A DNA stretch of 64,000 bases from Epiperipatus broadwayi (taxonomy: Eukaryota > Onychophora > Udeonychophora > Euonychophora > Peripatidae). Every line of letters starts with the position of its first letter. The first letter of the stretch is position 1. Under the pieces are notes generated by a model that saw nothing but the letters and a program-made list of their open reading frames with translations, ran no database searches and had not been told where the DNA came from. This document shows, in pieces, positions 35,601 to 47,253 of this stretch. Both the position numbers and the translations under genes were made by a program. The stretch covers positions 7,386,572-7,450,571 of the forward strand of contig JAQFVV010006238.1 of NCBI GenBank assembly GCA_028023455.1. The letters run 5' to 3'.

Positions 35601-36855
35601 CATTAAGTTAAATGTAAGATGGTAAGTGTAACTTCTGATAACTGGCCTATAATTAGAATAGGTTATCCCATTAAAGACCATAAATAAAGTAAATGTATTA
35701 GAAATAAATTTAATATTTTGTGTATTGCATATGATTGGATTAATCATTTACAAAAAAACAAAAAAACAAAAAACAAAAATAGTTAGTCAATAATTTTGAA
35801 TAAAAGCTTCTACAAGGCTACCAAAATGTAATAAACAATGTATTGGTAATGAAATGTACTTTTAGTTAATCAATCCATATGATTGCATACAGGAGAAGTA
35901 GTAACCTCTAGTTCATAACCAAAAGAGTATACAGATTAATGTCAGTTATATTTTATATTTTTGTATTACTATGGGATTATTGAATAAATGTTCATATATT
36001 TTTTTTTGTGATAATAATAAATTATAGTCTTGTTAAAATTTGTTGTAGATTCATTTTTTTTGTTTTTATATGCTAAATATAAGTGTTAGCACAATATTTG
36101 AAAAACCTTTTCTTGAGTCCGAAATCATTCCAAATTCTTAAAAACTTAATATACCAGATAAATAAAGTTAAGCAGATTGGAATATGTCATTATATTTTAG
36201 TTTAATGATAATTATTTATGGAGTTGAAAACTTAAGACTAAATTTATTCCCAAACCATTAACTTTGGTTGCACATTATTCCATTCCCATTTAGTTAAATT
36301 GTCTAAGTAATAAATCTTAGTTATATTATTGTGTTGTCATGGATGATGGAAGGACACAAAAAGCACCCTTGTCTTTTTATTATTCTGACTGAGATTCTGA
36401 AAAAAAAAAGGCTGTGTTATTCAAAATTATACGTCATTATTGAATAGAATTATCATCTCTTTAAATAATATAGCAGTTGATATGAGAGATGAAGACACAT
36501 TGAATTTAAGTAAAATAAATGTTTCCTATAGCCGACCAGAATGCCAGTCATATGCGACAACACAATACTGCCGAGCATTTCCTTACATGAAACAAAGAAC
36601 CCTGAGATTAATATTATTATAATTATTCTTTAAATTAATAAGTGATCAATTATTGTTGTTATTACAATCGTGGCATGGCTTAAGAGAATTGAATGTACAA
36701 TTGTATTATATGAAAGGTATTTTAGATCATATTGGAAAATTAATGGATATGTTGCTTTATTTTGGTTGACTTAGCAACAACCTGAAAAATTAGTGCAAAC
36801 TAAACTAATAAATAATTACAGAATAAACAGAGGTTATTATTTTTATTGGGTTAGA
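32640..36855 (+). repeat. Element B 5' LTR (4.2 kb)
   Basis: Begins TGTAACCTAGTG and ends GGGTTAGA. Differences from the 3' copy are scattered substitutions and short homopolymer indels, roughly 1-3% by eye. The interior is AT-rich and non-coding: the frames at 33852-34046 and 36440-36622 are simply present in both LTRs. A 4.2-kb LTR is very long for any animal LTR element. Confidence 0.9.
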
Positions 36856-36857
36856 AA

Positions 36858-36884
36858 TGGCCGCCCAACTACAGGGGCCATCGA
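36858..36884 (+). promoter_or_regulatory. Candidate tRNA-Lys primer binding site, element B
   Basis: TGGCCGCCCAACTACAGGGG followed by CCATCGA starts two bases after the LTR end. It resembles TGGCGCCCAACGTGGGGC with one inserted C and an altered loop. Position and pattern are as expected for a minus-strand primer site. Confidence 0.55.
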
Positions 36885-37431
36885 TGGCTATAGCTGGCCA
36901 CGATGAATTTGGTAAACTTTTCTTGAAGTCAATATTAATATTGTTTGCACTTGAATGGATTAGTTATTCATTGATTAAAAATATTTGCCAATAATGAATT
37001 GTTTAGCCATAAGATATTATGTGAATATCTATTATATGATCTAATCTTTTGCCACTGAAAAATAAATAATTAAGTTGTCCGTTTATGATGTTGTGGTCTG
37101 TAGGCAATTCCATAAAACACTGTAATGATTTTATCATTTATGATGATCTGTTTGTCTGGTCTTGTGATTGGCACTTATGCTATATTACATAATATCTAAT
37201 GCGATTTATATGGACTAAGAAGCATGTGAAAAAAAAAAAGCATATTTAGTAGTTAATGTTGGAGCTTTAGGGATATTAAATGTCAGAGCATAGTTTTTGG
37301 TGTAGATTGTTTTTGGTAGGAGAGGCATGGAGGCAGGATGTCTTGTCAATAATTTCTTATCGATAAATTTATTAATAGTTCATTGTTAATATTTCAGTAC
37401 TGTTAAATACTAAGAGAGTTAGAATTTTAAT
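36885..37431 (+). other. Element B leader
   Basis: About 0.55 kb of non-coding leader before gag, with no features recognised. Confidence 0.5.
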
Positions 37432-39624
37432 ATGAGTGAAAACAAAGATAATCATAGTATTTCTGAGGATTTGGGAGGATCCCAAGAGTTACAATCCCCT
37501 GATACACAGACTCCATATTTTAGTGTAGAATTAAAAGAGGAAGGGGAAGATTTGGATATAGCTAACACAGAAGAAGCCACAATAATAAAGGGAAAACATG
37601 AAAATGAGCCAGATCAATTAATGAGAAATACATTGGAGGAATTCTTGAAAAAATTAGAAAAATCAAATAGTGAATTGAAAAGTGAATTAAAAAGTCAGAT
37701 CCAAAACTCAAATAGTAAATTAGAACAATCAAATAATGAATTGAAAAGTCAGATCCAAAACTCAAATAGTAAATTAGAACAATCAAATAATGAATTAAAA
37801 AGTCAGATCCAAAACTCAAATAGTAAATTAGAACAATCAAATAGTGAATTAAAAAGTCAGATCCAAAATTTAAATATTAAATTAGAGAATCAAATGCAGG
37901 AGATCAAAGAGGCATCTCAAAATCAAGTACAGGAGATAAAGGACTTAAGGGAAGATTTGAGAAATCATGTAGAAGAATCAAAATTGGCCTCTGAAAAGCT
38001 GGAAATAAGAATAAGGAAAGAGATCGAAACAAATTCTGAAAGGGCAGAAAATATGATTGAGGCTATCCAGCAGGACTTTAAAAGTCAATATATTGTATTA
38101 AACAATGAAGTACAGGAAATAAGAAATTATCAAAAGGAAACAGTAGTATATTAAAGAGAAGTTCAGGATAGAGTTGAATCTATTAAGGGAGAATTAAACA
38201 GTGCTAGATGTGAAGTTAGTAATTTGAAAGAGGAAGTTAAAAATATAACTCTAGCACCTGACAATGTAGTGAAAGGATGTCAGAGCCAGATTACCAGATT
38301 AATAGCTAAACTAGAAACTCAAGAGTTGACCCAATGTGAGATTAATCAAAATCTAGAAAGTGAGCTAAGTCAAGTTATGGGAAGAGTAGAAAATTTTAAT
38401 GATATAATAAAGAGTAATGCACAGCTATTACATAATAATCTCCAAGATGAAATAGGGAAATTAATGACTCAGTGTGAGAGTAAAGTCTATCAAAGGTTAG
38501 AAGATAAATTCGGGATAGATAAAGAAGAAACTATTAACCAATTGGAACAACAGATTAAACACTTAAATGTAGGCCTAAAAGATAGTTAAAAGAGAATAGA
38601 CTGTGAATGGCAGAACTATAAGTTAGAATTAGAGAGTCAAATGCAAGCTATAGACTATAATAGGGATAATTTTACAAAAAGTAAAAAAGTTGTTCAAAGT
38701 AAAGGTTTATCTGAAACCCAAGTAAAGGAAACAAATAATGGTCATAATAACCAAGTAATATCTGAGTTACATATGGTAATTAGTCCAGTAGAATCAATAT
38801 ACGATCCATTAAATAAGGCTAGAAGTAAAGTCATGCTAGAGCCAGAAAGTAATAGCTCCATGGCCTTAAAATTCTTAAAAATAAAATTTTTTAGAGGTGA
38901 ATATCTGGAGAATCCACATGAGTATCTCCAGAATCTGGAGGAGTTATTCACCTTATGTCATTTATCTGAGATAGAAAAGATTGCTATTGCCACTAACCAT
39001 TTGTGTGCAGCATCTAAAGACTGGTGGCAATCATTATTTATTAAACCAGACACATATGGAGACTTCAAATATCTTATGTTAGCCAGTTTTTGGAGGGAAG
39101 ACCGCCAAGATAACCTGAGATATCAGATATCTCAGGAAAGATATCATGTAAATAAGGGTAGTTATACTCAGTTTTTCAGGAGTCAGGCCATCAAATTGAA
39201 AACCTTGACAGCTTATCCTTTATCTGAGACACAAATTGTGCGAATAATTCACCATAATCTGCCGAAGCATATAGAGCAGATCTTGATTGCTGCTGACAGA
39301 CATACCATAGAAGAGGTAGTAGAAATTTTAGATTCATTAGAGACCAGCGATAGGAATATTGATAATAGAATTAGGGTAAATAGAGACACCCATCCAATGG
39401 TGAGTAATATCAATTTCGCAGATAGGTCACATATGGGAAGGAGGAAGTTAGTTAGAGAAATAGGATATTATAGGATGAATCCCTATGGTAGACAGAATAG
39501 CCACCTCAGTAGGCCAACAGTTAAGAGTAGAATTCTGAATGAGAATCAGCCTTCTACTAGTGGTATCCCAACAATACCAAAGAAAAATATAAAAGGTAGT
39601 AAAAGTAGCGGAGCATTAAATTAA
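37432..39624 (+). pseudogene. gag: Gag-like protein of element B, one frame with two TAA stops
   Basis: A single 730-codon frame starting TTAATATGAGTG, open except for TAA at 38152-38154 and 38587-38589. Residues about 70-400 are a very long predicted coiled coil with an in-frame 54-bp tandem repeat (about residues 85-150, unit rich in KSQIQNSNSKLEQ). Residues about 475-640 form the capsid domain, with FRGEYLENPHEYL, AIATNHL, KDWW, REDRQ, QERYH and TQFF, clearly homologous to the Gag of element A. The C-terminus is basic (GRRKL, RQNSHLSRP) without a CCHC knuckle. The capsid piece from 38641 could be made as a separate 327-residue protein starting at its own ATG. Stops of TAA type in an otherwise preserved frame suggest recent CAA-to-TAA changes, or readthrough; either needs other copies to judge. 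Confidence 0.8.
37684..37880 (+). repeat. In-frame 54-bp minisatellite in element B gag
   Basis: About 3.5 copies of a 54-bp unit encoding LKSQIQNSNSKLEQSNNE, each with few changes. An 18-residue unit fits poorly with a strict heptad but keeps the charged/polar coiled-coil character. Its length should vary between element copies. Confidence 0.85.
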
Positions 39625-39670
39625 AAAGGACCTCGCAGGAACATTCCTCACTTTGGGGCCCTATTTTTAA
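39625..39670 (+). other. Deletion junction between gag and integrase tail
   Basis: The gag frame ends at TAA 39622-39624 and only about 45 bp separates it from integrase C-terminal coding sense. In an autonomous relative several kilobases of pol would lie here. Confidence 0.6.
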
Positions 39671-39994
39671 ACATATGAGGAACAGCATAATGTGGAACAT
39701 GACCAAGCACTGTCCAGAATTAACCTTAAAAAGATGGGTGATAAACGCACTCATTATTCCAAAACCAGTCCACATCCTTTTAAAGTCCATGATTTTGTTT
39801 TAATTAGAACTCCCCATGTGAGTAATCTCCGGAAACATATGTTTAGAAAATTCATGTATCTTTATGAAGGCCCCTATGAAATTGTGAAACAAGTGGGTGA
39901 GAATGCCTTTTTGGTCTCAACCCCTGATGGAACAAGAGGTACCTATAATGCCCGAAGCTTACTACAATATCCCCAAGCAAAATTAAATCCTTAA
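39671..39994 (+). pseudogene. Integrase C-terminal tail fragment
   Basis: The coding sense begins about 39671 (TYEEQHN...) and runs to a stop at 39994, with no ATG needed: this is the end of a pol frame. Motifs are HDQALSRIN, FKVHDFVLIRTPHVS, YEGPYEIVKQVGENAFLVS and RGTYNARSLLQYP, matching the C-terminal DNA-binding region (GPY/F module) of Ty3/mdg-type integrases in animals. The zinc-binding HHCC domain and the DDE core are absent, so it cannot act as an integrase. It shows that element B derives from an autonomous Ty3-like ancestor by internal deletion. Confidence 0.8.
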
Positions 39995-40090
39995 AACTGT
40001 ATTTATTGACATAAGAAAGTAGGATATAAACTTAGTAATACCATAAGAAGTGTTAAAAATGCATATATTATTTTATTTTTTATTTATTAT

Positions 40091-40104
40091 AACGGTGGGA
40101 GAAT
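40091..40104 (+). promoter_or_regulatory. Polypurine tract of element B
   Basis: AACGGTGGGAGAAT ends directly at the 3' LTR boundary, the position from which plus-strand DNA synthesis is primed. Confidence 0.55.
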
Positions 40105-43100
40105 TATAACCTAGTGTTATTGACACTTGGTTTACTTGGCATTATTTCTGCAGGAAATTAATGATATTCTTTAAAGAAATAAAAAGATAAAATAACAATA
40201 GTAATAATTGATTAATAAAAATATGCTATTCACTCAATTTGGCATGTTTTGGGTGAATAACTAATAGATTTAGTAATGCAATATCATTTTTAAAAAGAAC
40301 ATGAATAATTTAATTAAGATATTAATAATTAAAGCAAATTAATATAGTATAAAAACAAATATCATAAACAGTAATTGATTTTGGATGGGTAGAGGGGCAG
40401 AAGAGATGAATGTCTTATCATAGAGAACAATAACTTCTGGTAATTCCATTTGTAGAAAATGAGTTATAAATTACTGATAATTATCATTAATTAAATGTAT
40501 TTATTATTTTTTTTTTATTGTCAAATCACTTTCTAATCTATTTAAATAATACTAAAAATATATGATTGTAATAGGTTTTTCCTTTCTTTTGTTTATGTTA
40601 TAATCAAATGATTATTTTTCTGGAAGAGGTTGCTAAAGTCAAGATCATTTTTTTTGAAAAAAAAAATATATAGTCTGCTTTTAGTTTTCAAGGAAGGAAC
40701 AGTGCTGAAATTTGGTAACTCAATTTTTTCATTTTATTTTGCAGAAATAAATGTAATCAAAGTAAAATTTTAATAATATAATGCATGGCTAAATTTTTTT
40801 GATAAGATGTCCTGATTTCCTGTGCCATCTACCTATTTAAAAACCTTTTATACTTAAAATTTTATTGTCTCGCGCTAAAGTTCAAAAATGACAGATGTAA
40901 CTAAAGGATTCACGAAAAATTATATTATATCTAAATTAAGGAAAGGAAGCGATTTCCAAGAAAAAATTAATTATTTATTAACTTTATGTCATTTATTGAT
41001 ATTTTCTTGATATAGAAAGAGAAAAAAAATAATAATTGAAAAAAATATTTGAAACCAAGGAAAATCAACTAGAAACATTTTCGTGCTCTTTCTAAATATT
41101 GTCTGCCTTTACAAGTAATGTAGTTACATACGTTAAAATATGTTTTATTCACCAAGAATTGTCTGGAAATAATAATAATGGTAAATAAGATTAAATTATG
41201 CACATGTATATTTTTTTTGGAAAAAAATATAAACTTTCTCAGAGTAAATATAGGAAGAGTTATATAGGGGCATTCTTACGGAGAAGTTACCATTAAAAAA
41301 TTTATAATTCCTAAAGTATGAACAAAACCAAATATCTTAGTGACTTAATGATAAAATTAAATGATATATTATATTACACATCAGTTGGATTTATTAAAAC
41401 TTCCTATACATGTAAATCAGCTGCAGTTATTATCAGAATAATCTCTCGGAAAAATTGCGCATTTTCATCCATAAGTAAGCTAGCTAATATGAACGTTACA
41501 TATCGTCAATAAAAAAAAAATATTGTGTATGTTTATCGTCTATAGTCAAATATTCATCTATGTTAGAAGTCTATTTTTTTTCTTGGATCCCAAAATTGTA
41601 GTAGTTTAATTCAAGTAAGAATTAATCTTCAATACTGCTATATTTTTCTTTACCTAATTTATTAAACGCACAAAATAAGAAAAAACTTTTATTTAAAGGA
41701 AATAATACCATGCGTTTATTGTTTTTAAACTTGCTTAGTGAAATTCGACTGGATAAAGCTCTTCAATTGCTCAACAGAAAAACATTTTCTAATGAGAGAG
41801 TATGCACTTGTTAATTAATGATTGTTTAAAACTAAGTTATAAATGATATGTATATATTTTTTTGATATCACATAGATTAAAGTCTGTATGGTCAAGTGAT
41901 ATTTAATAGCCTTGTAATGACAAAGGTATGTTTTAATATAATTATTATAGGTTAAGTTGATATTTAACACGAAAAAAAAAATTTATAAAATATGTTTTAA
42001 TTATTACCTACAATTGTAGGTAGAAAATTTGTATGTTAGATACGTAAAAGAAAAATATTTAGATATTTAAGGGGTAAAATAAATATTGAAAATTATCAGA
42101 AGTAACTAAAAAAAAAAAAAATGCTATAACAAAATATTTCTTGTTAAAGTTTTGAAATGAATTTATACTGTATTAATTGAGGAATTTATTCCTAATTATT
42201 CTTAAATAACACATCCACTTTATTTAGTTTAAGATAGTATGATACCAACTATTTTTGAATGTTCCTTTATTAAAATTAAAATTATTATACTTTTATTCTA
42301 TGATGTCCATTGATTTCAGATGTTGATCAAAGTATACACGGTAACATAAGTTTATTATAATCAGTGTATTTACTTATCCTACCCAGATATAGCATTGGTA
42401 TATGCTTAATATTCGCATAGGTAATAATTATAATGTATTTATTTGGTGGGATGAAAAATGATCTCCCCAAAAGCTTTGTTTTCCATGAGAGGAAGATTTT
42501 AAATATAATGTTCGGGTATGTTTATAGCCCAAGTGATCGATTCTCATAGATAGGACGATCAAGAATTTATCTAGCATTTAGTATGCTTCATTCATTTAAA
42601 TCCCAGGAGAGGATTGTATTTGGTGTGTGTTCATTGTATGCCCAAGTAAGAGGCAAGAAACCACCAAAATATTTTAATGTAGTAGATTACTCTACAGACC
42701 TTCGTGGTTATTCCATATTCCTCATGTGAAAATAAAGATAGCTCCACCATGGAAGGTGTTGATTATTGTGCTTAATTTTGAAAGTTCGGGCAAGATAAAG
42801 GTTATATTGGAGGTGTTAGTTCCTCAAGATCCACTTTAATATAAATAGTGCGTTAGTAACTAAGATCAATATCTGTATTGTGCTGCTAAATATTGCTAGT
42901 ATTTGACAAGTAAATCAATGGAGAAAGTAATTAAAATTGCGTAATTTAAAACGCTTATTTACTGAAGGAATATTCAAATGCAATATTTAATTCTGGTTAG
43001 TAATTAAATAATACTCATATTTAAAATTATACGTATGAATAAAATTTGTGTCATAACTTAAGTTAGCATTAAGTTAAATGTAAGATGGTAAGTGTAACTT

Positions 43101-44303
43101 CTGATAACTGGCCTATAATTAGAATAGGTTATCCCATTAAAGACCATAAATAAAGTAAATGTATTAGAAATAAATTTAATATTTTGCGTATTGCATATGA
43201 TTGGATTAATCATTTAAAAAAAAAAAAATAGTTAGTCAATAATTTTGAATAAAAGCTTCTACAAGGTTACCAAAATATAATAAACAATGTATTGGTAATG
43301 AAATGTACTTTTAGTTAATCAATCCATATGATTGCATACAGGAGAAGTAGTAACCTCTAGTCCATAACCAAAAGAGTATACAGATTAATGTCAGTTATAT
43401 TTTATATTTTTGTATTACTATGAGATTATTGAATAAATGTTCATATATTTTTTTTTGTGATAATAATAAATTATAGTCTTGTTAAAATTTGTTGTAGATT
43501 CATTTTTTTTGTTTTTATATGCTAAATATAAGTGTTTGCACCATATTTGCAAAACCTTTTCTTGAGTCCGAAATCATTCCAAATTCTTAAAAACTTAATA
43601 TACCAGATAAATAAAGTTAAGCAGATCGGAATATGTCATTATATTTTAGTTTAATGATAATTATTTATGGAGTTGAAAACTTAAGACTAAATTTATTCCC
43701 AAACCATTAACTTTGGTTGCACATTATTCCATTCCCATTTAGTTAAATTGTCTAAGTAATAAATCTTAGTTATATTATTGTGTTGTCATGGATGATGGAA
43801 GGACACAAAAAGCACCCTTGTCTTTTTATTATTCTGACTGAGATTCTGAAAAAAAAAAAGGCTGTGTTATTCAAAATTATACGTCATTATTGAATAGAAT
43901 TATCATCTCTTTAAATAATATAGCAGTTGATATGAGAGATGAAGACACATTGAATTTAAGTAAAATAAATGTTTCCTATAGCCGACCAGAATGCCAGTCA
44001 TATGCGACAACACAATACTGCCGAGCATTTCCTTACATGAAACAAAGAACCCTGAGATTAATATTATTATAATTATTCTTTAAATTAATAAGTGATCAAT
44101 TATTGTTGTTATTACAATCGTGGCATGGCTTAAGAGAATTGAATGTACAATTGTGTTATATGAAAGGTATTTTAGATCATATTGGAAAATTAATGGATAT
44201 GTTGCTTTATTTTGGTTGACTTAGCAACAACCTGAAAAATTAGTGCAAACTAAACCAATAAATAATTACGGAATAAAACAGAGAATATATATTTATTGGG
44301 TTA

Positions 44304-44305
<2 letters not shown>
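40105..44305 (+). repeat. Element B 3' LTR (4.2 kb)
   Basis: Copy of 32640-36855. Its first bases read TATAAC rather than TGTAAC, a point change. It is followed by ATAT and a (TA)n tract (44306-44340). Confidence 0.9.
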
Positions 44306-44342
<37 letters not shown>

Positions 44343-44475
44343 ATGTATATATTTGGGATGCGCACCTTAATTTATACATTTGAACTTTCAGTAACATTTT
44401 ATTATTAATTTTATGATTATTAATTCTATTTTTAATTATTAGTTTTTTTTTTATTAAAGTATTATAAGTGTGATT

Positions 44476-44506
<31 letters not shown>

Positions 44507-44509
<3 letters not shown>

Positions 44510-47253
44510 AATGGTCAGAATCGTCTATCTCGCTAATACACTGCATAATTCAAACCCCAGACACTAAACTGAACATTCTAGGAGGGGTTGCTTTCTAGAT
44601 ATACTAAGTTCGAATCTAAAGTCCAAATTTCACAGCGCCACCTGCATGATAACGCATCTGATGCTACAACTAGTATAACCTTTTACCGGTGCCTGGTTGT
44701 CAGGGAGAAACAAAAGACTCTATACTAAGATAAGTTTGGGTGGCTAATTAACGTCTATGGATTTACATAAGAAATGCAGAAAATATATATATATATATAG
44801 ACCGAGACAGTGATAGGAATCAAATAAAATAAGAGATAAAATTTAGTTTAAAATAATTTCACACAATTTATTTAGATAAATATATATATAACGCCACTGT
44901 CTGCTTATATGAGACAGGGACGCATATTAAATAATTGTTGGCATTTATATTTCAGCAATGACAAAAGATTTTAAAACAGAGTGATATATTCTATTCCTCG
45001 GGCTAATAGCAGTACGATAATGTGCTTGACGAGAAAGGAATATGTGCGAGGTGCTTTGAGTAAATAGACAAGTTTAAGAAAAATATTTGAAATTAAATGT
45101 TCTAAAATATTTATTGACTTCGAGAATAGTAACGGACTAAAGCTTACTAAGCAAACGTGGGAATGTGATCAAAGCATTTATTTGAGAATAATAATAATTG
45201 GTTTGTATTGGGGGGTCAGTATTGCTGACAGTGAATTTATAAAGTTGGAGGGTGTTACTCGTTTAAGTCACGGATGCTTTGTAAAATAAATATAAAATGA
45301 AACAATATTGAAAATCCGGAATAATTACAGAGGGCATCTCGCCGCTAACCCGTAGGAAAGTATTTTGACGAAACAACCGAAACTTAGCGACTGTGTGACA
45401 ATTGCGTTTAATTCCCAGGGGTGTCATTTGTGAACACCCTCTGCCTGGAAATTTGCAATGAGCGAAAGAACGGACTTTGCCATGTAAAGAATCCTTGGAA
45501 AATAAAAACAAAGCGGTCTCAACAACCAATTCATGTACTAGAAATACGAGACTAGTGTATATAAAAACATACTAAATGGGTTTTACTTGTATTAAGAGAA
45601 ATGCCCAATCAACTTCCCTGAAATTCATTTAAAAGGGTCCGCACATTCTCGACATCAATGATGAACTTTATAATTAAAATAGAACACGGTAATTAAAATA
45701 AGAAAATGCATGCTTGCAGGTTTGAAAAGTAAGTATAGATTTATATATGCAATCATGCATTTGGGGACACATTTAATCATTGACTTCGCACATACTCTTA
45801 TATTAGATTAAAATCAATAACATGTAGATTTTAAACTATGTGATTATGTTACATTAAAGAAAAGAATCGCCCTCGAACGAGTGATTTGCAAGACAATAAA
45901 ATTGGAAAATTATAAATTTAAAATATGCCTTAATAGCGGTGTCTTATTTTCAATAGAGGGAATAGTTCACTCGGTCAAAGACGATTCTGACACATTATCA
46001 TAATAAAATAAAAGAAAGCTTTATAAATAGAAAGTATTAACCCAAGGATAGAGAGCAACATGTTAAGCATATTTAAACACACAAAATAAATACACAATGA
46101 AGTTGTGAAATATAAGAAAACAATGTTAAATAGCTGTAGCATGTTAGTTAGTGATCACAAGAGCTCTTGGGTTAATTTAGGTTATCTCTGGAGAAGCATT
46201 TGCAGGTAGATGTTCGGCAGGTTTTATAATTCAGCAGCAAAATCTGGAATGTTCATATTTGGCAGCGGCAGCAGCAGTTTCGGGATCCATGTGATAAATT
46301 TTTGATGGTATGGAGCAGCGGCTGGCTATTCCGAAGGGACCTAGCCATCTTAAATGCCTCTACTCGGACATGTCAAGGTTAGCAAATTATTAGAATTTTA
46401 GAACAACTCGGAAACTTTTAGACAACTCAGAATTCTTTTAAAAGCCTAGAAACCTTTAAGAGCTTAGAAAGTTTAGAAAGCTTAGAAAGCTTAGAATGGT
46501 GAACAAAAGAAAAACATCCTTTTTATAGTAAAATTTAACAATAGATTTGTCCTGGGGCGTACAAAATTATTGGACTTATCTGCTGTAATTAAATCTATCC
46601 GAATGTCTAAAGGAATTCAACATTAATTAATTTCTTTTGTTAACTTCCCCGTCGACATTCGAATTACAAACTAGATTTAATTAAAATTGCTGCTACTAAT
46701 TAAAGAAAACTTAAATGGACAGCTGCTGTTTTTAGATAAATTTATATAATTAAACTATTGTCCCTCATTTATTTTAACAGAAATATTTGGGATGATTTTT
46801 ATTAAATAAAACGAAAATTATTTTATTTTAAATTGTAATATTTGGATCTATCTACTAAACGAATATTTACCAAATGAATTTTATTTTAAATCAAAATATA
46901 TTACGACCGTAATATATTTGTAAATAGATTCAAACAAAATAACTAACAATTTATAATTTTGATATGTTTTAAAATGGATATCATAGTGTGTGCGCAATTA
47001 CGACTTATATAACTTACTTTTTAATAAATGTAAATTATGTGAACAAATACATAATTCCTAATATTTTATTTGGGAATAAGTTATATATATAATACGAGCA
47101 TTGTGCTCGTGGTTTAAAATTAGGCGGGATTTTTGGTATATAAGTGTATTGCAGACATACTACGATAGATTGGGGTTCAAACTAAGGTATCAGGGTAGGA
47201 AGTAGGTGAGAAAAGGTGAAACGAAGATCTGCAAAGCAGACCTTACTGTTTCA
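44507..47253 (-). mobile_element. Solo LTR of element A family
   Basis: A 2.75-kb sequence matching the element A LTR in reverse orientation, from TGTAATGGTCAGAATCG at 44507 to ACTGTTTCA at 47253. (TA)n flanks both sides, so the 4-bp ATAT duplication fits but cannot be distinguished from the microsatellite. It is more diverged than the two LTRs of element A are from each other. No internal sequence is present, so it arose by LTR-LTR recombination or is an old copy. The open frame at 45263-45529 is LTR sequence and not a gene. Confidence 0.9.

Larger units (their letters stand above)
32640..44305 (+). mobile_element. Element B: giant-LTR, gag-only retrotransposon with integrase remnant
   Basis: An 11.7-kb element with LTRs of about 4.2 kb (32640-36855 and 40105-44305), flanked by ATAT (32636-32639 and 44306-44309). 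The termini are TGTAAC and GTTAGA, an imperfect version of TGTAAC...GTTACA. The 3.25-kb interior has a primer-binding-like site two bases after the LTR, one long gag frame with two stop codons, a C-terminal integrase fragment, and a polypurine-like GGTGGGAGAA directly before the 3' LTR. Protease, RT, RNase H and the integrase core are missing. LTRs make up about 72% of its length. Confidence 0.9.

Noticed and set aside
36440-36622. 60-codon ORF identical to that at 43890-44072
   Set aside because: Same reason: it is duplicated LTR sequence between young LTRs, so identity does not show coding constraint.
37562-37840. Repetitive hydrophobic frame on the minus strand
   Set aside because: It is the antisense shadow of the gag minisatellite.
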